DNA of 64,000 bases from NCBI RefSeq assembly GCF_003076755.1, contig NZ_QDKM01000005.1:226601-290600 (forward strand), in the 5' to 3' direction. Shown here piece after piece: positions 26,935 through 37,856 of this stretch; positions within the stretch are counted from its first letter, which is position 1; every line of letters starts with the position of its first letter. A program made the translations under genes and the position numbers. The notes beneath the pieces were generated by a model that was given only the letters and a program-made list of their open reading frames with translations, ran no database searches and had not been told where the DNA came from. This DNA is from Pararhodobacter oceanensis (lineage in GTDB: Bacteria > Pseudomonadota > Alphaproteobacteria > Rhodobacterales > Rhodobacteraceae).

Positions 26935-27399
26935 ATGGAACTGGCTGATTTGTTGACCCCGGGCGCAATCCGGGTGTGCAATGCTGTGAAAAGCAAGAAG
27001 CGTCTGTTCCAGGACCTTGCCGAAACCGCCCGACAGGCGCATCAGATCGACGACTCGCTGGCGATTGACGCGCTGCAGGAACGCGAGAGCCTCGGCCCCA
27101 CCGGCGTGGGCCGTGGTGTGGCGCTGCCGCATGCGCGGATTGACGGGATCGAGCGGGTGAAAGGCGTGTTCATCCGGCTGGATCGCCCGCTGGATTACGG
27201 CTCGGTGGACCGCGCGCCGGTGGATCTGGTGCTGGCGCTCTTCGCCCCGCGCGAGGCCGGGGTCGAGCATCTCAAGGCGCTGGCCCTCGTGTCCCGCACC
27301 CTGCGCGATCCGGCGATCTGCGCGAAACTGCGGGCGAATGACGATCCCGACAAACTCTTCGCGATCCTCTGCGAGCATCCCGAAACCAAAGCCGCCTGA
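26935..27399 (+). CDS. ptsN: Nitrogen-related PTS EIIA protein PtsN
   Basis: A 154-residue EIIA(Ntr)-type PTS domain. The phosphorylated His is in GVGRGVALPHARIDGIE at about residue 64, preceded by ALQERESLGPTG. It receives phosphate from PtsP/NPr and regulates nitrogen, potassium and carbon functions by protein contact. AGGAGG lies just upstream of the ATG. It is the last gene of the conserved run; a gene-free repeat region follows. Confidence 0.95.
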   Translation: MELADLLTPGAIRVCNAVKSKKRLFQDLAETARQAHQIDDSLAIDALQERESLGPTGVGRGVALPHARIDGIERVKGVFIRLDRPLDYGSVDRAPVDLVLALFAPREAGVEHLKALALVSRTLRDPAICAKLRANDDPDKLFAILCEHPETKAA

Positions 27400-27518
27400 T
27401 CAGGCGGCCACGGGTTTAACCGGTGGTATAAGCCCTGAAGGCTGCGTGTCCGATGATGCTTGGCTTGAAATCACCCGCCTGAACCGCTGTCTGCAACACC
27501 CGCGGAGCAAAGCGATAA

Positions 27519-27648
27519 GGGCCGCGCCCGACCCTGGGTGGGCGCCGCTCCCTCTCCACAGCAGACTGCCCTCCAAAGCATCCATGTCGTCCGAGCAGCG
27601 AATGACATCGCCAATGCGCCCTCCCATGGGGAGGGTCGGGCGCGGCCC
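27519..27648. repeat. Dispersed palindromic repeat, copy B (130 bp)
   Basis: Perfect 17-base terminal inverted repeats, GGGCCGCGCCCGACCCT at 27519-27535 and its reverse complement at 27632-27648. The inner right hairpin is CCCTCCC-ATG-GGGAGGG. The outer one, starting at the right end, is CCGTGG-TGC-CCACG(c). Same length as copy A although the middle differs at many positions. Confidence 0.9.
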
Positions 27649-27725
27649 GTGGTGCCCACGCGCCAGACGGTTGAACAGCGGCGACTCATCTACCAGCGCC
27701 TGCCACCATTCCGCGCCAACCGAAG

Positions 27726-27800
27726 CGCCAAGCGTCGGTCGCTGCCCGCGGTCCCCATGCGCCAGACGGCTGATCAATGGCGACCCAGTTACCAGCGCCG
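27726..27800. repeat. Degenerate partial copy of the palindromic repeat and its right flank
   Basis: The stretch around 27731-27770 matches the right end of copy B and its flank with scattered changes: GCCCGCGGTCCCCATGCGCC against GCCCGTGGTGCCCACGCGCC. The match continues through CAGACGG and TACCAGCGCC (27685-27700 versus 27789-27799). The left half is missing, suggesting a decayed or rearranged tandem copy. Confidence 0.65.
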
Positions 27801-27838
27801 CCTGAACCCGCCGTTCAATAACCATTCGAAAGCCCTAA

Positions 27839-27969
27839 GGGCCGCGCCCGACCCTGGGTGGGCGCCCGCTCGCTCGCCACAGCAGATCACGCTCAAAAGC
27901 ACTCATGTCATGCGAACAGCGTGCGGCATCGCCAATGCGCCCTCCCGGGGGGAGGGTCGGGCGCGGCCC
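27839..27969. repeat. Dispersed palindromic repeat, copy D (131 bp)
   Basis: Perfect 17-base terminal inverted repeats identical to those of copy B, at 27839-27855 and 27953-27969. The hairpin after the right end is CCCGGGG-TGC-CCCCGGG, while copy A has CCCGTGG-TTC-CCACGGG: a T:A pair replaced by G:C, preserving the stem. The inner hairpin is CCCTCCC-GGG-GGGAGGG as in copy A. Confidence 0.9.
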
Positions 27970-28002
27970 GGGGTGCCCCCGGGCGAAACAGCAAGTCCGC
28001 CC

Positions 28003-28698
28003 CTAAAACGGCACCTTCGCCTTAAAACTCATCGCCGCTCCCGTCGCTGGATGCCGCAGCCGCAATTCCTCGGCATGCAGCATCAACCGCGGGAACGCCG
28101 CCGCCGCGCCGCTGGCATAGAGCGGATCGCCCAGAATCGGATGCCCCAGCGCCAGCATATGCACCCGCAACTGGTGGCTGCGGCCGGTCAGGGGCTTCAG
28201 GATCACCCGCGTGTTCTCGCCCTCCTGCCGCGCCACCCGCCAGTCGGTCTGCGCCGCTTTGCCGGTCTCATGACAGACCATCTGCCGCGGCCGGTTCGGC
28301 CAGTCGACAATCAGCGGCAGATCCACCCGCCCGCGCGCCTCGGCCAGATGCCCCGCAACCAGCGCCACATAGCGCTTCTGGGTCTTGCGGGTCTCGAACT
28401 GCTTGCCCAGATGCGCCTGCGCCTGTTTGGTCAGCCCGAAGATAATCACCCCCGAGGTGTCCAGATCCAGCCGATGCACCAGCAGCACATCGGGGAATTC
28501 CACCCGCAGCCGCGCAATCAGACAATCCGCACGGTCCGCGCCACGGCCGGGCACCGACAGCAGACCGGCGGGCTTATCGACCACCAGAATATCGTCGTCG
28601 GCATGCAGGATCGCGGCAGCATCCGGCGGCGGGTTGTAGATAAACCTACGCGCGGCCTGTTCATCCGCGGCGTGTTCACTCTGGGCTTTTTCACTCAT
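28003..28698 (-). CDS. RluA family RNA pseudouridine synthase
   Basis: A 231-residue synthase core of the RluA/RluC/RluD group without an S4 domain. The catalytic Asp is in VHRLDLDTSGVIIFGLTKQA near residues 77-96. Other signatures are DDDILVVDKPAGLLSVPGRG at the N-terminal side and PLTGRSHQLRVHMLALGHP near 173-191. It isomerises a uridine in rRNA or tRNA; the short form suggests an RluA-like target, which cannot be fixed here. Confidence 0.92.
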   Translation of the reverse strand: MSEKAQSEHAADEQAARRFIYNPPPDAAAILHADDDILVVDKPAGLLSVPGRGADRADCLIARLRVEFPDVLLVHRLDLDTSGVIIFGLTKQAQAHLGKQFETRKTQKRYVALVAGHLAEARGRVDLPLIVDWPNRPRQMVCHETGKAAQTDWRVARQEGENTRVILKPLTGRSHQLRVHMLALGHPILGDPLYASGAAAAFPRLMLHAEELRLRHPATGAAMSFKAKVPF

Positions 28699-28739
28699 AG
28701 CGCCCGCATATCCCGCGCGCGGGGCTCCCGTCCAGAGGC

Positions 28740-29081
28740 TCAGTCCAGCGCCCGCAGCAATTTACGCTCCAATGGCGCCATCACCGAGCGCAGGGTCGAA
28801 CCGCGTTTGACCAATTGCCCCGCCGGTCCGAACAGCGCGTAAAGCCCCTGTTTGTGGCGCAGCGCGGGGATTTTCTCGATCCGGTAGCGCGGCGTCTCGG
28901 CGGCATGGCGAAACACCGAGAACACCGCCCGCTCGCGCAGACAGGAAATCCCGTAATCGCGCCAGATCCCCGCCGCCACAAACCGCCCGTAAAGCCGCAG
29001 GATCTCGCCCAGCTCATGCCGGTCAAAGCTGGTCTGCTCGGGCATAGGGGCGGGGTGCGGGCGAAGCGAATGCAGGGTCAT
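28740..29081 (-). CDS. DUF2794 family protein
   Basis: A 113-residue protein of a small alphaproteobacterial family of unknown role (DUF2794). The conserved core runs FDRHELGEILRLYGRFVAAG, WRDYGISCLRERAVFSVFR and RYRIEKIPAL. It looks soluble with no signal peptide. An ATG at 29045 would give a 101-residue version; the start at 29081 has GAGG close upstream and is kept with some doubt. About 40 bases separate it from the pseudouridine synthase gene on the same strand. Confidence 0.8.
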   Translation of the reverse strand: MTLHSLRPHPAPMPEQTSFDRHELGEILRLYGRFVAAGIWRDYGISCLRERAVFSVFRHAAETPRYRIEKIPALRHKQGLYALFGPAGQLVKRGSTLRSVMAPLERKLLRALD

Positions 29082-29284
29082 CGCCTCAAACTGCCGCCGG
29101 TGGCCGGCAAAAGCAAGTGTTTCGCGCCCGCAGCAATCGCAGGCGCAAAATTCCCGCCCTCAGTGCCAGTGCCGCCACAATCGCGCCGCATATGCGCCAT
29201 ATTTCGCGGATACTCTGCGCCTAAGCGCCGTGTATCTCCGCCGGGCCCCCACTCGTCGGGTCAAAGATGCGCGGCGCAAGTTAT

Positions 29285-29315
29285 GGTGCCGGGTGCGCCT
29301 TGGCGGCCCGGCACC
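29285..29315. terminator. Strong hairpin after the I78-type gene
   Basis: A perfect 9-base stem GGTGCCGGG / CCCGGCACC with a 13-base loop lies just past the stop of the I78-type lipoprotein gene. The T-run is on the plus side only (GGTTTTA), so termination in the minus direction is less certain. Confidence 0.5.
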
Positions 29316-29319
29316 GGTT

Positions 29320-29601
29320 TTACCCGCAGCTTACCGCCACCACCTGCTGGCCGCCGCTTGGCGCCAGTTCGATGTTCAGCCGGTCGGGCCGGTTATCCAT
29401 CGTCACCGGCGAGCCGCTGGTGTAAATCCGCACATCGCCCTGATGGCTAAACGGCTGCGGCAGTGGCGCGCCGACCAGATGCTGCAACTGCGCGGCCCCG
29501 CAGGCATCCACCGGATCCGCATTATCCGCGCGCTCTTGCGGCAGTTCGGTGGTGCAACCCGCGATCAGCGCCAGAACGGCCATCCCCAAGATCACTCTCA
29601 T
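29320..29601 (-). CDS. I78-family peptidase-inhibitor-like lipoprotein
   Basis: A 93-residue protein. The N-terminus is a lipoprotein signal ([19 protein letters not shown], with the lipobox Cys at about 16). The C-terminal part matches the inhibitor I78 pattern: [15 protein letters not shown] then VVAVSCG. Such proteins are thought to protect the periplasm from serine proteases. The start at 29601 is set by the signal peptide. Divergent from smpB. Confidence 0.82.
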   Translation of the reverse strand: MRVILGMAVLALIAGCTTELPQERADNADPVDACGAAQLQHLVGAPLPQPFSHQGDVRIYTSGSPVTMDNRPDRLNIELAPSGGQQVVAVSCG

Positions 29602-29680
29602 CTCGATACTCCTTTGCACAAAGCGGTTTCTGCCCCTGCCAAGACTGGACAGAGCAGCTTCGAACCCATATCTCGCATGG

Positions 29681-30157
29681 ATGAGCCAGAAAAAACACGA
29701 CCCCAACAGCAAATTGATCGCCGACAACCGGCGCGCCCGCTATGATTATTTCATCGAGGATGATCTCGAATGCGGCGTGGTGCTGTTCGGCTCCGAGGTG
29801 AAATCCCTGCGCGAGGGCGGCGCCAATATCGCCGAAAGCTACGCCAGCGTTGAAGACGGTGAATTGTGGCTGATCAACGGCTATATCGCCCCCTATCTAC
29901 AGGCGAAAACCTGGGGCCATGACGAGCGCCGCAAGCGTAAGCTACTGGTCAGCAAGAAAGAACTGGCGAAACTCTGGGCCGCGACGGCGAAACAGGGGAT
30001 GACGCTGGTGCCCTTGCGGATGTATTTCAACGACCGCGGGCGGGTGAAGCTGAAGATCGGCATCGCCAAGGGCAAAAAGAACCACGACAAACGCGAGACC
30101 AGCGCCAAACGCGACTGGGACCGCCAAAAGCGCCGGTTGCTCAAAGAAAACGGCTGA
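29681..30157 (+). CDS. smpB: SsrA-binding protein SmpB
   Basis: A 158-residue SmpB. Typical stretches are [34 protein letters not shown] and [13 protein letters not shown] [10 protein letters not shown], with a basic C-terminal tail [16 protein letters not shown] that enters the ribosomal mRNA channel. It partners tmRNA in rescue of stalled ribosomes. No ssrA gene was recognised nearby. The start at 29681 is set by homology to the family's short N-terminus. Confidence 0.97.
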   Translation: MSQKKHDPNSKLIADNRRARYDYFIEDDLECGVVLFGSEVKSLREGGANIAESYASVEDGELWLINGYIAPYLQAKTWGHDERRKRKLLVSKKELAKLWAATAKQGMTLVPLRMYFNDRGRVKLKIGIAKGKKNHDKRETSAKRDWDRQKRRLLKENG

Positions 30158-30195
30158 CGTCTGCTCTAAATCCCGACAATTTATCTAAAACCGCC

Positions 30196-30255
30196 CTCAT
30201 CTGTCCAAAAATATCCCGGGGGAGAGCCCGAAGGGCGAGGGGGCAGCGCCCCCTA
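30196..30255 (-). repeat. Terminator-like dispersed repeat, copy 1
   Basis: About 60 bases nearly identical to 58431-58489. On the minus strand it starts eight bases past the fmt stop and has GGGGGCGCTGCCCCC, then GCCCTTCGGGC, then CCCGGGATATTTTTGG: two hairpins followed by a T-run. Location and orientation fit a mobile or copied terminator for fmt. Confidence 0.75.
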
Positions 30256-30263
30256 ACCCCGCA

Positions 30264-31178
30264 TCACGCAGGCGGCGCGTCCAACACCGTGCCCACCGGC
30301 AGGTCCAACCCGCGCAACAGCTCGTCGGCCTCCATCACCCGCTTGCCCTGCCGCTGCGCGCGCAGGATCTCCACCGCGCCGCTGCCGCAAGCAATCACCA
30401 GCCCGCCGAGCACCTCACCGGCGGCACCATCCCCCGCCACCACCCGCGCCTTGAGCAGCTTCAGCCGCCCCGCCGGCGTCTCGCACCAAGCCCCCGGAAA
30501 CGGCGACAGCCCGTTGATCAACCGCGCCACCTCTTCCGCTGACCTCCGCCAATCCACCCGCGCCTCCGCCTTGTCGATCTTATGCGCATAACTCACACCC
30601 TCGTCGGGCTGCACTTCCGGCGTCAACTCCGGCAATTGATCCAGCGCCCGCACGATCAACTCCGCGCCCATCAGCGACAGCCGGTCATGCAGTTCTCCGG
30701 TGGTCTCCTCGCCACCAATCGCCAGCGTCTCGCGCAAGAGCACCGGCCCGGTGTCCAGCCCCGCCTCCATCTGCATGATGCAGACGCCGGTTTCCGCATC
30801 CCCCGCGATGATCGCGCGGTGAATGGGCGCGGCGCCACGCCAGCGTGGCAGCAGCGAGGCGTGAATATTCAGGCACCCCAAGCGCGGCGCATCCAGCACC
30901 GCCTGCGGCAGGATCAACCCGTAAGCCACCACCACCGCGACATCCGCCTGCAACGCGGCAAACTCCGCCTGCGCCGCCGCATCGCGCAACCGCTCAGGGT
31001 GGCGCACCATCAGGCCCAGTTCCTCGGCCCGCGCCTGCACCGCTGTCGGCCGGTCCTTCTTGCCACGCCCCGCCGGACGCGGCGGCTGGCAATAGACGCA
31101 GACCACCTCATGTTCGGCGTGCAAAGCCTCCAGCACCGGCACCGAAAACTCGGGGCTGCCCATGAAAATCACCCGCAT
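30264..31178 (-). CDS. fmt: Methionyl-tRNA formyltransferase
   Basis: A 304-residue enzyme that formylates initiator Met-tRNA. The N-terminal formyltransferase domain has [19 protein letters not shown], the active-site region [20 protein letters not shown] near residues 104-123 with Asn/His, and [20 protein letters not shown]. The C-terminal OB-like domain follows (SPFPGAWCE). It lies 12 bases downstream of the deformylase-like gene and third in def / def-like / fmt. Confidence 0.97.
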   Translation of the reverse strand: MRVIFMGSPEFSVPVLEALHAEHEVVCVYCQPPRPAGRGKKDRPTAVQARAEELGLMVRHPERLRDAAAQAEFAALQADVAVVVAYGLILPQAVLDAPRLGCLNIHASLLPRWRGAAPIHRAIIAGDAETGVCIMQMEAGLDTGPVLLRETLAIGGEETTGELHDRLSLMGAELIVRALDQLPELTPEVQPDEGVSYAHKIDKAEARVDWRRSAEEVARLINGLSPFPGAWCETPAGRLKLLKARVVAGDGAAGEVLGGLVIACGSGAVEILRAQRQGKRVMEADELLRGLDLPVGTVLDAPPA

Positions 31179-31190
31179 GTCCGCCCCCCT

Positions 31191-31694
31191 TTAGCCCGGC
31201 TTACCGGCGAATTTCTTCGCCCGCCGCAGTAGCATATCGCGTTTGGTTTTGCTTAAGTGATCGAAATACATCACCCCGTTCAGATGGTCGATCTGGTGCT
31301 GCACGCTGGTCGCCCAAAGCCCGACGAAATCGCGCTCTTCGACCTCGCCGGCCTCATTCATAAACCGCACCGTCACCGCCCGCGGGCGGGAAATCTCGGC
31401 ATGCACACCGGGCAGATTGGGGCTCGCCTCCTCATGGCTGCGCGGCTGCACCGAGGCGTGCAACACCTCGGGATTGGCCATCCGCACCACTTGCCCGCGC
31501 GCCGTCGAGGCATCAACCACCGCCAACCGCAGCATCACCCCGATCTGCGGCGCGCCCATGCCAACGCCGGGCATCGCCTCCATCGTGTCGATCATATCGT
31601 CCCAGACCACGCGCACCTCATCGGTGATCGCATCGACCTCGGCCGCCGCAGTGCGCAGGCGTTTGTCGGGCCATGGAATACATCTGCGGATCAT
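31191..31694 (-). CDS. Peptide deformylase-like protein lacking catalytic residues
   Basis: A 167-residue paralogue of peptide deformylase. Motif 1 is kept in altered form (GVGMGAPQIG). Motif 2, EGCLS in active enzymes, reads EASPN, so the metal-binding Cys is Ser (about residue 91). Motif 3 is HQIDH instead of HExxH, so the catalytic Glu is Gln (about 134). Both His ligands remain. It is probably not a functional deformylase; a regulatory, ribosome-binding or altered hydrolase role is possible. It sits between the intact def and fmt, which suggests a retained role in N-terminal processing. Reading frame is intact. Confidence 0.88.
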   Translation of the reverse strand: MIRRCIPWPDKRLRTAAAEVDAITDEVRVVWDDMIDTMEAMPGVGMGAPQIGVMLRLAVVDASTARGQVVRMANPEVLHASVQPRSHEEASPNLPGVHAEISRPRAVTVRFMNEAGEVEERDFVGLWATSVQHQIDHLNGVMYFDHLSKTKRDMLLRRAKKFAGKPG

Positions 31695-31787
31695 CGGCGC
31701 TCCTGACGGGTCAAAAATCTGCCCGCAGCTACCATTCGCCCGCCGCTGCGTCCACCGAGCAATGCCCGAGAGCAGGGGCCAAAGGGC

Positions 31788-32309
31788 TTACCCCCGCGCC
31801 CGCTCGCGCTTGAGTTTCTCCATCCGCCGGGTGATCAACTGCCGCTTCATCACGCCCAGATAATCAATGAACAGCTTGCCGTTCAGATGGTCCAACTCAT
31901 GCTGCGCGCAGGTCGCCCAGAGCCCGTCGAACTCGTCCTCATGCAGCTTGCCGTCCAGCCCCAGCCAGCGCATCTGCACCCGTTCGGGGCGCGTCACCTC
32001 GGCGTATTGATCGGGGATCGACAGGCAGCCTTCCTCATGGGTGTTGGTCTCTTCCGAGGTCCAGATCACCTCGGGATTGATCAACACCATCGGCTGCGGC
32101 GCCTCGCCCTCTTCCTTGACGCAATCCATCACGAACAGCCGCTGCAACACGCCGATCTGCGGTGCGGCAAGGCCAACGCCGGGCGCGTCATACATGGTTT
32201 GCAGCATATCCTCGGCCAGCGCGCCAATCTCGGGCGTCACCGAGTCAACGGGGGCGCAGCGCTTTTTCAGCCGCGGGTCGGGATGGATCAGGATCGGGCG
32301 CAGGGTCAT
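31788..32309 (-). CDS. def: Peptide deformylase
   Basis: A 173-residue Fe/Zn deformylase removing the formyl group from nascent proteins. All three motifs are canonical: GVGLAAPQIG near 44-53, EEGCLSIPD with the metal Cys95, and QHELDH with His137, Glu138 and His141. The start at 32309 (MTLRPILIHPDPRL) is set by the family's N-terminus. It lies 93 bases upstream of the degenerate paralogue and is divergent from the C-S lyase gene. Confidence 0.97.
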   Translation of the reverse strand: MTLRPILIHPDPRLKKRCAPVDSVTPEIGALAEDMLQTMYDAPGVGLAAPQIGVLQRLFVMDCVKEEGEAPQPMVLINPEVIWTSEETNTHEEGCLSIPDQYAEVTRPERVQMRWLGLDGKLHEDEFDGLWATCAQHELDHLNGKLFIDYLGVMKRQLITRRMEKLKRERARG

Positions 32310-32434
32310 GGCGATCAGATAGGGGATCACCGGCGCGGGTGCAACGGTTTCGGTGCATTTATGCGATTTGCCACGCCTAGGGCTTGCGCCTGTCGATTTG
32401 CGCGGCACACTGCGGCCAAATCTAGGAGAGCCAT

Positions 32435-33607
32435 ATGAATTTCGACGAGATCATCGAGCGCCGCGGCACCCATTCGGCAAAATGGGACGCGATGGAGACT
32501 GTTTACGGCGTCAGCCCTGAGGACGGGTTGCCGATGTGGGTCGCCGATATGGACTTCAAGCCGCCGCAGGTGGTGCAGGACGCGCTGGCGCGGATGCTTG
32601 AGCACGGGATCTACGGCTATTTCGGCGGTGATGCCGAGTATAAAGACGCGATCCGCTGGTGGATGCAAAACCGCCACGGATGGGAGGTTGATCCCGCCCA
32701 TATTTTCACCACCCACGGGCTGGTCAACGGCACCGGCCTCTGCGTGCAGGCCTTCACCCAGCCGGGCGACGGCGTGGTGCTGTTCTCGCCGGTTTACCAT
32801 GCCTTCGCCCGCGTGATCCGCAGCGCCGGACGCGAGGTGGTGGAATGCCCGTTAACCGAAGTTAACGGCCGCATGGTGATGGATTTCGCCGCCTATGACG
32901 CGCAGATGAGTGGCCGCGAGAAAATGCTGATCCTTTGCTCGCCGCATAACCCCGGTGGGCAGGTCTGGACGTCCGAGGAATTGCGCGGGGTCGCCGAATT
33001 CGCCAAGCGTCATGATCTGGTGCTGGTCTCGGATGAGATCCACCATGATCTGGTGATGCCGGGCCATACACACACGGTCATGCCGCTGGCCGCGCCCGAG
33101 GTCTCGGACCGTTTGGTGATGATGACCGCCGCGTCCAAGACCTTCAACATCGCCGGCGCCCATACCGGCAATGTGATCATTGCCGATCCGGTGCTGCGTG
33201 AGAAATTTGCCAGCGTGATGAACGGTTTGGGCATCTCGGCCAACTCTTTCGGTCTGGCGATGATCACCGCCGCCTACAGCCCCGAGGGCGCGGCTTGGGT
33301 CGATGCGCTGGTCGAATATCTCGATGAAAACCGCAAGATCATGGAGCAGGGGATCGCCGCGATCCCCGGTGCCAAAGTGATCCCGCTACAGGCGACCTAT
33401 CTGGTCTGGGGCGATTTCACCGACACCGGAATGGAGGTCGAAGAACTGCAACGCCGCGTGCAGGAAGCCGCAAAGATTGCCGCCAACCACGGCGAATCCT
33501 TCGGCATGGGCGGCGAGCGTTTCCTGCGCTTCAATGTCGCCACCCCGCGCGTCCGCGTGGTCGAGGCGGTCGCGCGCATGCAAGCGGCGTTCAGCGATCT
33601 GCAGTAA
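32435..33607 (+). CDS. PLP-dependent C-S lyase / aminotransferase, PatB/MalY family
   Basis: A 390-residue fold-type I PLP enzyme. The PatB/MalY-type N-terminus is clear (FDEIIERRGTHSAKWDA, LPMWVADMDFKPP), followed by CSPHNPGGQVWTSEEL, SDEIHHDLVMPG and the PLP Lys in MMTAASKTFNIAGAHTGN near residue 230. It probably cleaves cystathionine or another cysteine conjugate to a thiol, pyruvate and ammonia. GGAG precedes the ATG. It stands alone between divergent def and a convergent small gene. Confidence 0.92.
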   Translation: MNFDEIIERRGTHSAKWDAMETVYGVSPEDGLPMWVADMDFKPPQVVQDALARMLEHGIYGYFGGDAEYKDAIRWWMQNRHGWEVDPAHIFTTHGLVNGTGLCVQAFTQPGDGVVLFSPVYHAFARVIRSAGREVVECPLTEVNGRMVMDFAAYDAQMSGREKMLILCSPHNPGGQVWTSEELRGVAEFAKRHDLVLVSDEIHHDLVMPGHTHTVMPLAAPEVSDRLVMMTAASKTFNIAGAHTGNVIIADPVLREKFASVMNGLGISANSFGLAMITAAYSPEGAAWVDALVEYLDENRKIMEQGIAAIPGAKVIPLQATYLVWGDFTDTGMEVEELQRRVQEAAKIAANHGESFGMGGERFLRFNVATPRVRVVEAVARMQAAFSDLQ

Positions 33608-33659
33608 CCATGTTCAGAGCCCTCGCGCGCGGTATTAGCGCCGCGCGCGGGGGCTGTGA

Positions 33660-34019
33660 TCACATCGCAATCGGCCCGTTCAACAGCCCGCGCGGCGTCT
33701 CGCGTTCCTCGGCGTAATCGCGGATCGGATCGTCGCTCACCGGTGTTTCGCGTTTGAACTCATAGCGCATCAAATCGCCGTCCTCATCGGCGGCAATGAT
33801 CAGCGCCTGGCTCAGATGCCGCGGCCCGTCATAGATATCGACCAGCCCGCGCAGCCCCGGCACGCGGGTGCGATCCACGGCGAACCCCTCATCGCCAAGA
33901 TCCTGAATCGGATAGACCTCTTCGCCGATATGCACGCAGAGCCGCGAGCCTTTGCGGGCCTCGCGTTTGCGCGCCATTTCCAAACCACGACGGACATCTT
34001 CCGGCAAAAATTCCAGCAT
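33660..34019 (-). CDS. Hypothetical protein of 119 residues
   Basis: A small acidic/basic soluble protein with no signal peptide or membrane segment. The N-terminus MLEFLPEDVRRGLEMARKRE looks helical; the middle, VHIGEEVYPIQDL and GLVDIYDGPRHLSQALIIA, looks like beta strands; the tail is charged. I do not recognise a named domain. The start at 34019 has AGGAG upstream; an extension to 34127 looks non-coding. Its coding use resembles its neighbours, so it is probably real. Confidence 0.75.
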   Translation of the reverse strand: MLEFLPEDVRRGLEMARKREARKGSRLCVHIGEEVYPIQDLGDEGFAVDRTRVPGLRGLVDIYDGPRHLSQALIIAADEDGDLMRYEFKRETPVSDDPIRDYAEERETPRGLLNGPIAM

Positions 34020-34209
34020 CTCTTGCTCCTGATTCTCTCTTATATGGTCGTCGCGCGGCGGGGCAAAAACAAGATGCAGGCGGGACACACTCGGGGTTTT
34101 TTGGCGGCGCGCGGCCTCTCTGTGCACCCCTGCACAATAGCTGCGCTTACCCCCCGATTGACGAACAGACCGGCGATCCCATCTTTACCACCATAGCAAG
34201 GAGTTTCTT

Positions 34210-35199
34210 ATGGGACAGTTAATCGACGGTCAGTGGACCACCGGCTGGTATGACACCAAGGCCACCGGCGGGGCGTTCAAACGCACCACCGCCAAGTTTC
34301 GCAATTGGATCACCGCCGATGGCAGCGCCGGCCCCTCGGGCGAGGGTGGCTTTCCCGCCGAAAGCGGGCGCTATCACCTCTATGTCTGTTACGCCTGCCC
34401 CTGGGCGCATCGCACGCTGATTTTCCGCGCGCTGAAGGGGCTCGAGGATCATATCTCGATCTCCGCCGTGCATCCCGACATGCTCGAGAATGGCTGGACC
34501 TTCGCCACCGACTACCCCGGCGCCACCGGCGATGACCTTTTCGGTGCTGATTTCATGCACCAGATCTACACCCGCGCCGACCCTCAGGCCTCGGGCCGTG
34601 TGACCGTGCCGGTGCTCTGGGACAAACAGCGCGGCACCATCGTCTCGAATGAAAGCGCCGAGATCATCCGCATGTTCAACTCGGCCTTTGATCAGGTCAC
34701 CGGCAATACGCTGGACCTCTGGCCCGAAGACCTGCGCGCGGCGATCGAGCCGATCAACGACCGGATTTACAACACGTTCAACAACGGCGTTTACAAAGCC
34801 GGTTTCGCCACCTCGCAAGAGGCTTATGAGGCCGCGGTGATCCCGCTGTTCGAGACGATGGACTGGCTGGAGGCGCATCTTTCCGAGAACCGCTTTCTGA
34901 TGGGCGATAGGCTGACCGAGGCCGATTGGCGGCTGTTCACCACGCTGGTGCGCTTTGATGCGGTCTACCACGGGCATTTCAAATGCAACCGCCGCCGCGT
35001 GGTCGATTACCCCAACCTCTGGGCCTATACCCGCGCGCTTTACCAAGTGCCGGGCGTCGCCGGGACGGTGAATATGGACCACATCACGCGGCATTATCAC
35101 TACTCGCACGAGACGATCAATCCGCACCGCATCGTGCCCATCGGCCCCGATCTCGACTTCATGGCCCCCCATGATCGCGGCGCAGCGCTACCCGCCTAA
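34210..35199 (+). CDS. Glutathionyl-hydroquinone reductase-type glutathione transferase
   Basis: A 329-residue Xi-class (YqjG/ECM4) transferase. The catalytic Cys is in YVCYACPWAHRTLIFRALKG near residues 59-78, inside the thioredoxin-like domain. SNESAEIIRMFN near 150 binds glutathione, and a helical domain with GDRLTEADWRLFTTLVRFD follows. It reduces glutathionyl-hydroquinones and related conjugates. AAGGAG precedes the ATG. Converges with gyrB across a bidirectional terminator. Confidence 0.93.
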   Translation: MGQLIDGQWTTGWYDTKATGGAFKRTTAKFRNWITADGSAGPSGEGGFPAESGRYHLYVCYACPWAHRTLIFRALKGLEDHISISAVHPDMLENGWTFATDYPGATGDDLFGADFMHQIYTRADPQASGRVTVPVLWDKQRGTIVSNESAEIIRMFNSAFDQVTGNTLDLWPEDLRAAIEPINDRIYNTFNNGVYKAGFATSQEAYEAAVIPLFETMDWLEAHLSENRFLMGDRLTEADWRLFTTLVRFDAVYHGHFKCNRRRVVDYPNLWAYTRALYQVPGVAGTVNMDHITRHYHYSHETINPHRIVPIGPDLDFMAPHDRGAALPA

Positions 35200-35217
35200 G
35201 CGACTGGCAATGCTCAT

Positions 35218-35251
35218 AAAAAACGCCCGGCAATCAAAGCCGGGCGTTTTT
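35218..35251. terminator. Bidirectional terminator between GST gene and gyrB
   Basis: AAACGCCCGGC at 35221-35231 pairs with GCCGGGCGTTT at 35239-35249. A-runs on the left and T-runs on the right allow use from both sides by the convergent genes. Confidence 0.9.
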
Positions 35252-35273
35252 CATTTAACCTTTGACCGCGCCG

Positions 35274-37820
<2,547 letters not shown>

Positions 37821-37856
37821 TCACTGCGCGGGCTTCCGCGCGGGCATGGTCGCGGA

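Larger units (their letters stand above)
27400..28002. other. Gene-free region made mostly of repeats
   Basis: These ~600 bases between the convergent ptsN and RluA-type genes hold two full copies and one degenerate partial copy of the palindromic repeat. Several open frames cross the copies on both strands, encoding GPRPTLP- or GRARPSP-like strings that recur from copy to copy, and none has a supported start. I see no RNA gene. Confidence 0.75.

Noticed and set aside
27519..27969. CRISPR array
   Set aside because: Only two or three long palindromic units with unequal gaps, not short identical repeats with regular spacers; no cas genes.
29640..29680. tRNA or tmRNA gene near smpB, from a TTCGAAC string
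   Set aside because: Bases flanking the loop-like string do not pair as a T-arm, and no acceptor or anticodon arms could be drawn; no ssrA-like ends nearby.
33655..33664. A third TGTGATCACA site
   Set aside because: It overlaps the end of the 119-residue hypothetical gene between convergent genes, single and not near a promoter; probably chance.
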